The notes beneath the pieces were generated by a model. It ran no database searches, was not told where the DNA came from, and saw only the letters and a program-made list of their open reading frames with translations. The translations under genes and the position numbers were made by a program. A stretch of 64,000 nucleotides of DNA from Streptomyces qinzhouensis (lineage in GTDB: Bacteria > Actinomycetota > Actinomycetes > Streptomycetales > Streptomycetaceae): NCBI RefSeq assembly GCF_007856155.1, contig NZ_CP042266.1:4836001-4900000 (forward strand), in the 5' to 3' direction. This document shows positions 43,374 to 52,754 of this stretch, piece after piece; the first letter of the stretch is position 1; each line of letters begins with the position of its first letter.

Positions 43374-44441
43374 ATGGATTGGTTGAGCAGGCTTCCCGTC
43401 ATCGGGCCGCTGGTCGTCCGGCTGATGCGGACGCACACCTGGCACACCTACGAGACCCTGGAGCGGGTGCACTGGACGAGGCTCGCCGCGGCCATCACCT
43501 TCCTCAGCTTCCTCGCGATGTTCCCGCTGATCAGCCTGGCGGTGGCGATCGGTGCCGCACTGCTGAGCCAGGACCGGCTGAACCGTCTCGAAGAGCGGAT
43601 CGGCGATCAGGTACCGGGCATTTCGGACCAGCTCGACGTCGGCGCCCTGGCCGCCAACGCCGGTACGGTAGGGCTGGTCTCCGGCGCCCTGCTGCTGTTC
43701 ACCGGCATCGGCTGGGTGACCGCGATAAGGGACTGTCTGCGGGCGGTCTGGGGGCTCGACGACGAGGACGAGGGCAATCCGTTCGTACGGAGGGCGAAGG
43801 ACGCCATCGTCCTCTTCGGCCTGGGCGCCACCGCCCTCGCCTCGTTCGCCGCCTCCGCGCTGGGGGCCACGGCGGTCGGCTGGTCGGCGGACCGGCTGGG
43901 GGTCGACGGGGGCGGGCCCGGGGGCGTACTGCTCCGGATCGCGGCCATCGCGATCGCGGTCGTCGCCGACTTCCTCATCCTGCTCTATCTGCTGACGCTG
44001 CTGCCGGGGGTGCAGCCGCCGCGCCGCAGGCTGGTGGTGGCCGGGCTGATCGGGGCCGTCGGCTTCGAGGCGCTGAAGCTGCTGATCGGCGGATACATCA
44101 AGGAAGTCGCCGGGCGGAGTCTGTACGGCGCGTTCGGGGTGCCCGTGGCGCTGCTGCTCTGGATCAATCTGACCGCCAAGCTGCTGCTGTTCTGCGCGGC
44201 GTGGACCGCGACGCGGGAACCGGGCGAGGAAGCGAGCGGCGAGGAAGGCGACGGCGGGGCGGACGACGGCGGGGCGGAGCAGACGGGGACCGGGGCAGGG
44301 GCGGGGGCCGGGACCGGGGCGGATCCCGCCCGATCCCCCGGGAGACCGGCTTCCGGGGCCCCGGCCTCCCGGCCCGCGGACGAACGACCCGCGGCCTCCC
44401 GGCCCGAGGTCAGGCCCGGCGGCGCGGCCAGCGGCGGTTGA
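43374..44441 (+). CDS. YihY/BrkB-family membrane protein
   Basis: 355 residues with about six membrane segments (for example AAAITFLSFLAMFPLISLAV, ALLLWINLTAKLLLFCAAW), the YihY/virulence factor BrkB fold. GGGGTAGG precedes ATG 43374. The last 80 residues are an acidic Gly/Ala/Pro-rich tail unlike the family core. It follows ubiA by 17 bp and may share its transcript. Its stop lies 32 bp inside the 3' end of the convergent dac gene. Function unknown; not an RNase BN. Confidence 0.85.
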   Translation: MDWLSRLPVIGPLVVRLMRTHTWHTYETLERVHWTRLAAAITFLSFLAMFPLISLAVAIGAALLSQDRLNRLEERIGDQVPGISDQLDVGALAANAGTVGLVSGALLLFTGIGWVTAIRDCLRAVWGLDDEDEGNPFVRRAKDAIVLFGLGATALASFAASALGATAVGWSADRLGVDGGGPGGVLLRIAAIAIAVVADFLILLYLLTLLPGVQPPRRRLVVAGLIGAVGFEALKLLIGGYIKEVAGRSLYGAFGVPVALLLWINLTAKLLLFCAAWTATREPGEEASGEEGDGGADDGGAEQTGTGAGAGAGTGADPARSPGRPASGAPASRPADERPAASRPEVRPGGAASGG

Positions 44442-45723
44442 CCACGAAGGCCCCGCACGCCAGCACGACGAGCACCCCGCCCGCGATCGCCAGGGCCGTG
44501 GCCACACCCCCCGACGACTGCTCCTTCTCCTTCGCCGCCGCGGCGGCCCGGGTTCGCTCGGTCTGGTCGGTGTGCTTGTCCGGACCGGCACCGACCGGCG
44601 GCTTGGCCGACCGGGGCGCGACCAGCTCGCCGACCGGGGTGACCTTGCCCGCCGCCGCGAAGCCCCAGTCCAGCAGCCGCGAGGTCTCCTTGTAGACGGC
44701 TTGCCGCTCCCCTGAATCCGGGTTCATCACCGTGACGAGCAGGACCCTCCCGTTGCGCTCGGCGACTCCGGTGAAGGTCGCGCCCGCCTGCGACGTATTG
44801 CCGTTCTTGACCCCCGCGACACCCGGGTACGGGGCGACTCCGTCCCCCGTGAGCAGCCGGTTCGTATTGGCGATGGCGAAGGTCTCGCGCTTGCCGTTCA
44901 CCATCCGGCCCGGGAACTCGGCCTCGGCGGTCGCCGCGTACTCCCGGAAGTCCTTCTTCTGCAGACCGCTGCGGGCGATCAGGGTGAGGTCGTACGCCGA
45001 CGACACCTGGCCCGCCGCGTCATAGCCGTCCGGCGAGACCACCTGGGTGTCCAGCGCCTGGAGCTCCTCCGCGTGCTCCTGCATCTCCTGGACGGTCTTG
45101 TCGATGCCGCCGTTCATCGCGGAGAGCACATGCACGGCGTCGTTGCCGGAGACGAGGAACACCCCGAGCCACAGATCGTGGACGGTGTACGTCAGCTCCT
45201 CCTTGACGCCGACCGCGCTGCTGCCGGAGCCCACGCCCTCCAGGTCCTTCCAGGTGACCTTGTGGCTGTCGGTCTTCGGCAGCTTGGGCAGCAGGGCGTC
45301 GGCGAAGAGCATCTTCATCGTGGAGGCGGGCGGCAGCCGCCAATGGGAGTTGTGCGAGGCGAGGACGTCACCGCTCTCCGCGTCCGCCACGATCCACGAC
45401 CGGGCGCTGAGCCCGGCCGGCAGGACGGGTGCGCCCGCGCCCAGCTTCACCTGGGTGCCCGGCTTGCCGAGGAGGGTGCCGCCGACCGTGGACATCGCGG
45501 CCGGGGGCGCGGGCTGCTTCTTCCGGGCCTGCTGCCCCTGCTGCCCCTTCTGTGCTTTCTGTGCTTTCTGTCCCTTCTGGTCAGTCCTGTCCGCGGCGGC
45601 GGTACGGTCCGCGGCGGCGGAGGCCGCGCCGTTGTGCGCGGTCGCGTACGCGGGAGCGGCGATGAGCGCGGGCAACAGCGTCGCGGCGGCGGCCGTCAGG
45701 GCCGTCTTTTTCAGAACAGACAC
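44410..45723 (-). CDS. dacC: D-alanyl-D-alanine carboxypeptidase (class C low-mass PBP)
   Basis: 437 residues. GTG 45723 starts a Sec signal (VLKKTALTAAAATLLPALIAAPAYA); the ribosome binding site is distant. A Lys/Gln-rich repeat (QKGQKAQKAQKGQQ, about 45-65) precedes the peptidase S11 domain. Ser134-x-x-Lys137 is in PPASTMKM, SGND gives the SxN motif, and KNGNT replaces KTG as is common in actinobacteria. A C-terminal membrane segment (VATALAIAGGVLVVLACGAFVV) anchors it. It trims the terminal D-Ala of peptidoglycan stems outside the membrane. Its tail overlaps yihY by 32 bp. Confidence 0.92.
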   Translation of the reverse strand: MSVLKKTALTAAAATLLPALIAAPAYATAHNGAASAAADRTAAADRTDQKGQKAQKAQKGQQGQQARKKQPAPPAAMSTVGGTLLGKPGTQVKLGAGAPVLPAGLSARSWIVADAESGDVLASHNSHWRLPPASTMKMLFADALLPKLPKTDSHKVTWKDLEGVGSGSSAVGVKEELTYTVHDLWLGVFLVSGNDAVHVLSAMNGGIDKTVQEMQEHAEELQALDTQVVSPDGYDAAGQVSSAYDLTLIARSGLQKKDFREYAATAEAEFPGRMVNGKRETFAIANTNRLLTGDGVAPYPGVAGVKNGNTSQAGATFTGVAERNGRVLLVTVMNPDSGERQAVYKETSRLLDWGFAAAGKVTPVGELVAPRSAKPPVGAGPDKHTDQTERTRAAAAAKEKEQSSGGVATALAIAGGVLVVLACGAFVVNRRWPRRRA

Positions 45724-45877
45724 GGACGAGAAATTACCTGCCAATCGAGAAAATATGCTTGTCGGGTCGGTGACTCGCCGGTACGGCCCCGGATCCGGTA
45801 CACGTGCGAGTGGACCCCGGCCGGACGCGCCACGACCCCGGCGGTCCGCCCCGGCCCGCGCTCCGGATACTGGTCGT

Positions 45878-46129
45878 ATGAAGCTCAGCCGCCGCGCCTC
45901 CTGGTTCCTGCTCGCTTTCGGCGCGTGGAGCTGGTTCATCTGGGTCTCTTTCGTCCGCAATCTGTGGAAGGACGGCAGCGGGCTCGCCTTCGACGACGCC
46001 GGTGATCCCACCGGCTACTTCTGGGTCCATCTGCTGCTCGCCATCACGTCGTTTCTTCTGGGGACGGCCGTGGGGATCGTCGGGTTCCGCGGGGTCAGGG
46101 CGGTCCGGCGGGATCCGGACAGCGCCTGA
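45878..46129 (+). CDS. SCO4848-family small membrane protein
   Basis: 83 residues, two membrane segments (WFLLAFGAWSWFIWVSFV and FWVHLLLAITSFLLGTAVGIVGFRGV) with a short loop (DDAGDPTGYFW). The start is ATG 45878 (MKLSRRASWFLLAFGAWSW), although the frame is open far upstream. Matches the small SCO4848-type family found at this chromosomal position in streptomycetes. Divergent from dac with about 150 bp between. Function unknown. Confidence 0.85.
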   Translation: MKLSRRASWFLLAFGAWSWFIWVSFVRNLWKDGSGLAFDDAGDPTGYFWVHLLLAITSFLLGTAVGIVGFRGVRAVRRDPDSA

Positions 46130-46257
46130 CGATGATCATCACCGATGATGGTCCCCCACGGGCACCAGCGGCGCCCGCGACGCGTTGAGATCCCCGGAGG
46201 GGCTGCCGGAGCCGACCGGACCCCCGGGGAGCACGCGTAGAACAAGGGGAGCAGTCT

Positions 46258-47664
46258 GTGATCGTGGTCGTCCTGCTCGCGGTGGTCGCCGTGATCACTG
46301 TGCTCGCGGCAGCGCACTGGTACGTCTGGCGGAGGCTGGTCCGTGATCTGACCACCAGCCGGAAGGCCCGGATCGTCGGGGCGGTGGTGGTGACCGCCCT
46401 GCCGCTGATCTCCGTCGCGGCCCAGTTCTCCGCCCGCTCGGGGGTTCCCTTCCAGGTGCAGCAGATCCTCGCCTGGCCCGGCTTCCTGTGGCTGGCGGTG
46501 CTGCTGTATCTGGTGCTCTTCCTGGTGGCGGGGGAGGTCGTACGGTTCGTTTGGCTGCGGGCGGCCGCGCGCCGTGACGCCCGGACGGGGGCCGCGGCCC
46601 CACTGCCGGCCGCCGAGCCCGCCGCAGTGCCCGTGCCGGTAGCCGTGCCCGCGGACCTGGTGCCCGCCGACACGGCGATAGCCGAAGCGGTGCCCGGCTC
46701 CACGATGACGGCCGACACCGAACACGGTGACACGGTGACCGTCGACATCGCGGCTCCGGAGCGGGCGGCCGCCGCACCTGTCGGCCCGGGCACCCCGGAC
46801 GATCCCGCGGACCGGCCCGCGGCCCGGCCCGGCGGTGTGTCGCGACGCATGTTCGTCTCCCGGGTCGTCGGCGGCGGAGCGGCCGCCGCTGCCCTGGGGA
46901 CCGTCGGCCTCGGTACGTACAGCGTGCTCAACGGCCCGACCCTGAAGCGGGTCACCGTCCCGCTGGCCAAGCTGCCGCGCTCGGCCCATGGCTTCCGGAT
47001 CGCCGTGGTCAGCGATATCCACCTCGGGCCGATCCTGGGCCGGGCGCACACCCAGCGGATCGTCGACACCATCAACTCCGCGAATCCGGATCTGATCGCC
47101 GTCGTCGGCGACATGGTCGACGGCAACGTCGACGACCTCGGCCCCGCCGCCGAACCGCTGACCCAACTGCGCGCCCGGCATGGATCCTTCTTCGTCACCG
47201 GCAACCACGAGTACTTCTCCGGCGCCGAGCAGTGGGTGGACCACGTCCGGGAGCTGGGGCTGAGACCGCTGGAGAACGAGCGGGTGGAGATCGCGGCGGG
47301 ATTCGACCTCGCCGGGGTCGACGATCCGGAGGGCGAGCGCGAGGGCAAGGGCCCCGACTTCGACCGGGCGCTCGGCGACCGCGATCGCGGCCGTACGGCC
47401 GTCCTCCTCGCCCATCAGCCCGTCGTCATCCACGACGCGGTGAAGCACGGGGTCGACCTCCAGCTCTCCGGCCACACCCACGGCGGCCAGCTCTGGCCCG
47501 GCGAGTATCTGGCCGCCCTGGCGAATCCGACGGTCGCGGGGCTGGAGCGGTACGGGGACACCCAGCTGTACGTGACCCGGGGCGCGGGCGCCTGGGGTCC
47601 GCCGGTCCGGGTGGGCGCCGAGTCCGATATCACCGTCGTCCAGCTCGCCTCCCGCCAGGCCTGA
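46258..47664 (+). CDS. Membrane-anchored metallophosphoesterase
   Basis: 468 residues. GTG 46258 after AGGGGAG. Three N-terminal membrane segments (about 1-20, 38-60, 70-95) are followed by an Ala/Pro-rich linker, then SRRMFVSRVVGGGAAAAALG near 195-215, a twin-arginine-like motif and hydrophobic segment in the middle of the protein. The calcineurin-like domain (about 235-465) has VVSDIHLG, VVGDMVDGN, VTGNHEY, AHQPV and LSGHTHGGQ, all metal ligands intact. Related enzymes act on phosphodiesters or lipid pyrophosphates. The catalytic domain probably lies outside the membrane. Confidence 0.85.
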   Translation: MIVVVLLAVVAVITVLAAAHWYVWRRLVRDLTTSRKARIVGAVVVTALPLISVAAQFSARSGVPFQVQQILAWPGFLWLAVLLYLVLFLVAGEVVRFVWLRAAARRDARTGAAAPLPAAEPAAVPVPVAVPADLVPADTAIAEAVPGSTMTADTEHGDTVTVDIAAPERAAAAPVGPGTPDDPADRPAARPGGVSRRMFVSRVVGGGAAAAALGTVGLGTYSVLNGPTLKRVTVPLAKLPRSAHGFRIAVVSDIHLGPILGRAHTQRIVDTINSANPDLIAVVGDMVDGNVDDLGPAAEPLTQLRARHGSFFVTGNHEYFSGAEQWVDHVRELGLRPLENERVEIAAGFDLAGVDDPEGEREGKGPDFDRALGDRDRGRTAVLLAHQPVVIHDAVKHGVDLQLSGHTHGGQLWPGEYLAALANPTVAGLERYGDTQLYVTRGAGAWGPPVRVGAESDITVVQLASRQA

Positions 47665-47799
47665 GGGGGCGGCGGGGCGGGGCGCTCGGGCGCGGGCGGT
47701 TCGAGACGGGCCGGCCGGTAGGGCCGCGGCATCCCCCACCCGGCCCGGCGGGCCGCCGTCGGTGCGTCGGCGCGTGCCGGGAACGGCCGGTTCGGGCCA

Positions 47800-47969
47800 G
47801 GCCCACCCGGTGAATCCGGTACGTGGCGGGGCGCGTCGCCCGGCAGCGGGGCCCGGTCCCGAGGCGTCGGGCGGCCCCCGGCGAGGCCCATCCGGTGAAT
47901 CCGGTACGTGCCAGGGCCCGTCGCCCGGCAGCGGGGCCCGGCCCCGAGGCGTCAGGCCGCCCCCGCGCC
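47800..47969. repeat. 85-bp tandem duplication reaching into the 3' end of the histidine kinase gene
   Basis: Copy 1 (47800-47884) and copy 2 (47885-47969) are about 90 percent identical, both starting GGCCCA(C/T)CCGGTGAATCC and including CGTCGCCCGGCAGCGGGGCC. Copy 2 contains the kinase stop codon and last codons (47952-47969). In copy 1 the stop-codon position TCA reads TCG. The remaining gap 47665-47799 holds no gene. Confidence 0.85.
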
Positions 47970-49553
47970 GGCCGCCGCTGGGAGGGTCACCGTCACCGTC
48001 AGACCCTCTCCGGGGGCGGTACGGATCCGCACCGATCCGCCGTGGACTTCGGCCACGGCCCGCACGATCGACATACCGAGACCGCTGCCGGGCCCGCCCG
48101 TCCCGGCCCGGAAGAAGCGGTCGAAGATCCGCTCGGCGTCCTCCGGCGCGAGACCCGGACCCTCGTCCGCCACCAGCAGCCGCACCGTCCCGTCCGGGCC
48201 CGGGCCGGCCGCCACCCGCACCGCCGCGTCGCCGGGCGTATGCACCCGTACATTGGCCAGCAGATTCCCGACGAGCTGCCGCAGCGACAACTCGTCACCG
48301 AGCACGACCGCCCCGCCCCCGCCCCCGCCCACCGGCTCCACGGTGGTCGTCACCGGCCGCAGCGGCTGCTGGGCGCTGAGATCACCGGCCGCGTCGCGCG
48401 CCAGTTGCCCCAGGTCCACCGGCCCGAACCGGAGCTCGGGCCGCTGGTCCAGCCGGGCCAGCATCAGCAGCTCCTCCACCAGCTTCGCCATCCGGTCCGC
48501 CTCCGTGTGCATCCGGGACAGCGCCCGCGTCCGGTCCCCCGGCGCCTCCAGCATCCCCCGCTCGTACAACTGGAGATATCCCCGGATCGCGGAGAGCGGC
48601 GTCCGCAGCTCGTGCGAGGCGTCCGCGACGAACTGCCGCAACTGCGCCGCACTGCGCTCACGCGTCTCGAACGCCGACTCCACCTGGTGCAGCATCGCGT
48701 TCAGCGCCGTCCGCAGCTGTTCGAGCTCCCCGACCGGATGCTGACCCGGCGGGACCCGCCGGGTCAGATCGCCCTCCGCGATCGCCGAGGCCGTCTCCAC
48801 CATGTGCTCCAGCGGACGCACCAGATGTCTGGTGCTCATCATCGTGCCCAGCGCGAGCAGGGCCAGCAGCACCGCCCCGGCCGCCGCGTCGACCTTCAGC
48901 GCCCGACGGGTCGCATCCTTCAGGGACTCGACGTCGGAGGCGAAGATCAGCAGGGAATCGTCCGGCAGCCGGGCGCCGACGACCCGGTAGTCGGCGCCCC
49001 CGACCTCCACCCCGATCACCTTCTTCCGCGCGGCGAGTCCGGCCGGGTCCTTCACGGCCGCCGCCAGCTCCAGCTGCCGGCCGGTCGGCGGATGCCGGGC
49101 GAACCTCGTGGGCCGCAGCTCGGGGTCGAGCGCCACCAGGACGGTGTTCGGCACCGGGAGCAGGGAGCTCGACTTCCCGGCCCCCGCCACATGCTCCAGC
49201 AGGGTCGACATCTCCTGGAACGATTCGATCTCCGCCTGGGTGAGACCGGTGCCCAGGATGGCTTCCCGGCCGGCCATCAGCTCCTGGTCGACCCGCTGGA
49301 GCAGATAGTGCTGCATCGCCAGCAGACTGACCCCGGTCGCCACCACCACCCCGATCAGCAGCAGACACAGGGTGACCTTGGTCAGCTGGGTGCGCAGGGA
49401 GTGCCGCCACTCGCGCCCGGCATCCGCCCGGGCCCGGACCGGCCGCCGCCCGGCCCCGCTCCGGCCGCCGCCCGGTAGCCGCCCGGCCCACCCCCGGGCC
49501 CGTACCGGACGCTGTATTCGCTCCCACTGGTCCTCGTCGGGTCCGGTCCTCAT
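47952..49553 (-). CDS. Sensor histidine kinase
   Basis: 533 residues. ATG 49553 overlaps the regulator stop (ATGA). An Arg-rich N-terminus leads to membrane segment 1 (LTKVTLCLLLIGVVVATGVSLL), an outer sensor domain of about 125 residues, segment 2 (AGAVLLALLALGTMM), HAMP, HisKA with His314 in DASHELRTPLSAI, and HATPase motifs (NLLANVRVH, ADEGPGL, FFRAG, GSGLGMSIV). It phosphorylates the adjacent OmpR-type regulator. The signal is unknown; the divergent MMPL transporter suggests envelope stress or lipid/drug export. Confidence 0.93.
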   Translation of the reverse strand: MRTGPDEDQWERIQRPVRARGWAGRLPGGGRSGAGRRPVRARADAGREWRHSLRTQLTKVTLCLLLIGVVVATGVSLLAMQHYLLQRVDQELMAGREAILGTGLTQAEIESFQEMSTLLEHVAGAGKSSSLLPVPNTVLVALDPELRPTRFARHPPTGRQLELAAAVKDPAGLAARKKVIGVEVGGADYRVVGARLPDDSLLIFASDVESLKDATRRALKVDAAAGAVLLALLALGTMMSTRHLVRPLEHMVETASAIAEGDLTRRVPPGQHPVGELEQLRTALNAMLHQVESAFETRERSAAQLRQFVADASHELRTPLSAIRGYLQLYERGMLEAPGDRTRALSRMHTEADRMAKLVEELLMLARLDQRPELRFGPVDLGQLARDAAGDLSAQQPLRPVTTTVEPVGGGGGGAVVLGDELSLRQLVGNLLANVRVHTPGDAAVRVAAGPGPDGTVRLLVADEGPGLAPEDAERIFDRFFRAGTGGPGSGLGMSIVRAVAEVHGGSVRIRTAPGEGLTVTVTLPAAAGAGAA

Positions 49554-50254
49554 GCCAGCCCGTATCCGAGCCCGCGCCGGGTGGTGATCAACGGCGGTCC
49601 GAGCGGTGCCAGTTTCCGCCGCAGATAGCTGATGTACGTCTCGACCACCGTCGACTCCGCCGGATGCTCGTACTGCCACACATGCCGCAGCAGCTGCTCC
49701 TTGGGCACCACGCGCCCCGCATTGCGCACCAGAAACCGCAGCAGCGCGTACTCGGTCGGGGTCAGCCGGACGGTGCGGTCACCGCGCCGGACCGCGTACA
49801 TGGTCTCGTCCAGCTCCAGATCCCGGTAGCGCAGCGGCGGCGGGACCGGCAGGACATCGGCGGGCCGGGTACGGCGCAGTACGGCCGCGATCCGGGCGAC
49901 GACCTCGTCGACGTTGAACGGTTTGGTGATGTAGTCGTCGCCGTACCGCAGCGCGCCCACGATCTCGGCGGCCGCGTCCCGGGCGGTCAGGAAGAGCACC
50001 GCCGTCTCCGGATACCGGGCCCGCAGTTCGCAGCCGAAGGTCCGGCCGTCGCCGTCCGGCAGCATCACATCGAGCAGGGCCGCGTCGGGCCTGGTCCGCT
50101 CGGTCAACTGCCGCGCCTGCCGGAGGCTCCCCGCCGCCATCACCGCGAACCGGTGGTGGCGCAGCGCGATCGACAGGACGTCGGCGATGCCCGGCTCGTC
50201 CTCCAGGACCAGCACGGTCGCCCCGCCCCCTGCCTCCGTCCACTGCCCGTTCAT
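49550..50254 (-). CDS. OmpR/PhoB-family response regulator
   Basis: 234 residues. ATG 50254 follows GAAGGGGG. The receiver domain has the acidic pair in LEDE, the phospho-acceptor Asp62 (LLDVMLPDGDG), the Thr in FLTARD and the Lys in YITKPF. The winged-helix domain ends in RRGLGYGLA. It is the first gene of the two-component operon and lies 191 bp from the divergent MMPL gene, which it may control. I cannot assign it to a named system. Confidence 0.93.
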   Translation of the reverse strand: MNGQWTEAGGGATVLVLEDEPGIADVLSIALRHHRFAVMAAGSLRQARQLTERTRPDAALLDVMLPDGDGRTFGCELRARYPETAVLFLTARDAAAEIVGALRYGDDYITKPFNVDEVVARIAAVLRRTRPADVLPVPPPLRYRDLELDETMYAVRRGDRTVRLTPTEYALLRFLVRNAGRVVPKEQLLRHVWQYEHPAESTVVETYISYLRRKLAPLGPPLITTRRGLGYGLA

Positions 50255-50445
50255 GCCCGTACGCCCCCTTCAGCCGGTACCAACCGCCCTCAGTATCGGC
50301 GCGCGCGGCCCCCGGCGGGGCTTCACAGTCTTGGAGTTCCTTGAGAGTCGGGCCCGTGCACCGCCGCGGGCCCGCGGTCCGGCCGATGCTGAAACCACCC
50401 GGGGGACGGACAACGGGACGACGGTACGGCGGAGGGAAGAACATC

Positions 50446-52731
50446 GTGGAGTCTTTGGCGCGCTGGTGCTACCGGCACAGGCTGGTGGTTCTGGTGCTGT
50501 GGGTGGTGGCGCTGATCGGCCCGGGAGTGCTGAGCAGCGTGAAGGGGTCGGACTACACCAACGACTTCAGCCTCCCGGACACCGACTCCCGGCGGGGGTA
50601 CGACCTGTTGGTCTCGGCCTTCCCGGATGCGTCGGGCGACCCGACGACGATCGTCTGGCGCACCGCCGACGGCTCGGTCCGTGATCCGGCGGTACGGGGG
50701 AAGCTGGAGCCCGCGCTGGCGGAGATCGCGGGCATGAAGGGCATCGGCAAGGTCGTCAGCCCCTACACCCCGGCCGGGGCGAACGCGATCAGTTCGGACG
50801 GCAGGTCCGCGTACGCGACCGTGGTGTTCAAGGAGCGCGCCGAGCAGGTGCCGAAGGAACTCGTCGAGGCGGTCATGGACCGTGCCGAGGACGCCCGCGG
50901 CGACGGACTGCGGGTCGAACTCGGCGGCCAGCCCATCGTGCACGCGGCCGGACCGCCGGGCGGCACGGCCGAGCTCGTCGGCATCGTGGCCGCCGCGATT
51001 GTGCTCTTCCTCGCCTTCGGTTCGCTCTTCGCGATGCTGCTGCCGCTGGTCACCGCCCTGTTCGGGGTCGGCATCGGGCTGATACTCACCGGGCTGATCA
51101 GCAATGGCACCGATCTGGCGACCGTGGCACCGCTGATCGGTTCGCTCGTCGGCCTCGGCGTCGGCATCGACTACGCCCTCTTCATCGTCACCCGGCACCG
51201 GCGGGGGCTGCTGAACGGGCGGGCGCCGGAGGAGTCGGCGGTCACCGCGCTCAACACCTCGGGCCGGGCGGTGCTCTTCGCGGGCGCCACGGTCTGTATC
51301 GCCCTCGCCGGAATGCTGGTCACCGGCATCGGCTTCCTCAACGGCATCGTCATCGCCGCGTCCCTGACGGTGGTGCTGAGCGTGCTGGCCGCCGTCACAC
51401 TGCTGCCCGCGCTGCTGGGGCTGCTCGGCATCCGGGTGCTCAGCCGGAAGCAGCGGCGGGCGCTGCGGGACACCGCACCCGCCGGTGCCGACGCCGACGC
51501 CGGTGCCGACACCGGGTCCGCGTCCGTGTCCACTGGTGCGGCCGTCGGGGACGAGGCCCCGAGCGGTGCCGCCGCCCGCTGGTCCGCGTTCGTCGAGCGG
51601 CGGCCCCGGGCCGTCGGAGCGGTGGCGCTGCTGGTGATGACGATCCTCGCGCTGCCGGTGCTCTCGCTCCGCCTCGGCGCCACCGACCACGGCAACCACC
51701 ATGAGAGCACCACCACCCGGAAGGCGTACGACCTGCTCGCCGACGGCTTCGGACCGGGCTTCAACGGCCCGCTCCAGATCGTCGTCGACGGTGCTTCGCC
51801 CGCCGAGGTGACCGCCCTGGCCGAACGGGCGAAGGCCATGAAGGGGGTCGTACGGGCCGAGGTCATGCCGACTCCGCCGGGTACGGGCGTCTCGGTGATC
51901 GGGATCATCCCGGCCACGGCGCCCCAGGATGCGGCGACCTACCGGCTGATCGACGACCTGCGGTCCGAGGTGGTCGCGCCGTCCGGGCAGACGGCCCATG
52001 TCGGCGGAGTGACCGCCGTCTTCAAGGACTTCGCGGAAGTCACGACGGACCGGCTGCCGTACTTCATCATCACCGTCGTGGGCCTGGGCTGTCTGCTGCT
52101 GCTGATCGCGTTCCGCTCGCTGGGCGTACCCCTGCTGGCCGCCGTGATGAACCTGATCGCCGCGGCCGCGTCCTTCGGCGTACTCGTGGCGATCTTCCAA
52201 TGGGGCTGGGGCTCGGAGCTGATCGGCTTCGGCAAGGAGGGCCCGATCTCCGCCTTCCTCCCGGCGATCATGCTGTCGCTGCTCTTCGGTCTCTCGATGG
52301 ACTACCAGGTGTTCCTGGTCAGCCGGATGCACGAGGAGTGGGTGCATACCGGGGACAACGCCCGGGCGGTACGAACCGGACTCGCCGAGACCAGCCGGGT
52401 CATCAACTCCGCCGCCCTGATCATGATCTGTGTCTTCGCCGCCTTCGTCTTCAGCGGTGACACGGAGGCCGCGATGGTCGGCGCGGGGCTGGCCGTCGCC
52501 GTCGCGCTGGACGCCTTCGTCCTGCGGACGGCCCTGGTCCCGGCCGCCATGCATCTGCTCGGCCGGGCCAACTGGTGGCTGCCCGGTTTCCTCGACCGGA
52601 TCCTGCCGCATTTCGCCGTGGAGCCGAAGGAGGAACCGGTGCCCCCGGCCCGGCTCACCGCGGCCGGGCAGCCGGCGCGGAAAGCCGAAGCCGTGGAGGA
52701 CATGACCGCGGCGGGCTCGGAACGGAGGTAG
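50446..52731 (+). CDS. MMPL-family RND transporter
   Basis: 761 residues from GTG 50446, preceded by GGAGGGAAG. Two halves each have one membrane helix, an outer domain, then five helices. Signature blocks include DYTNDFSLPDTDSRRGYDLL, GLGVGIDYALFIVTRHR (Asp of the proton relay) and LSMDYQVFLVSRMHEEW. A Ala/Asp-rich cytoplasmic loop lies near 345-375. Related proteins export lipids, lipopeptides or pigments. It is divergent from the two-component system and convergent with a TetR gene 24 bp away. Confidence 0.93.
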   Translation: MESLARWCYRHRLVVLVLWVVALIGPGVLSSVKGSDYTNDFSLPDTDSRRGYDLLVSAFPDASGDPTTIVWRTADGSVRDPAVRGKLEPALAEIAGMKGIGKVVSPYTPAGANAISSDGRSAYATVVFKERAEQVPKELVEAVMDRAEDARGDGLRVELGGQPIVHAAGPPGGTAELVGIVAAAIVLFLAFGSLFAMLLPLVTALFGVGIGLILTGLISNGTDLATVAPLIGSLVGLGVGIDYALFIVTRHRRGLLNGRAPEESAVTALNTSGRAVLFAGATVCIALAGMLVTGIGFLNGIVIAASLTVVLSVLAAVTLLPALLGLLGIRVLSRKQRRALRDTAPAGADADAGADTGSASVSTGAAVGDEAPSGAAARWSAFVERRPRAVGAVALLVMTILALPVLSLRLGATDHGNHHESTTTRKAYDLLADGFGPGFNGPLQIVVDGASPAEVTALAERAKAMKGVVRAEVMPTPPGTGVSVIGIIPATAPQDAATYRLIDDLRSEVVAPSGQTAHVGGVTAVFKDFAEVTTDRLPYFIITVVGLGCLLLLIAFRSLGVPLLAAVMNLIAAAASFGVLVAIFQWGWGSELIGFGKEGPISAFLPAIMLSLLFGLSMDYQVFLVSRMHEEWVHTGDNARAVRTGLAETSRVINSAALIMICVFAAFVFSGDTEAAMVGAGLAVAVALDAFVLRTALVPAAMHLLGRANWWLPGFLDRILPHFAVEPKEEPVPPARLTAAGQPARKAEAVEDMTAAGSERR

Positions 52732-52754
52732 CCGGTACCACCGACCCGGCCGCG

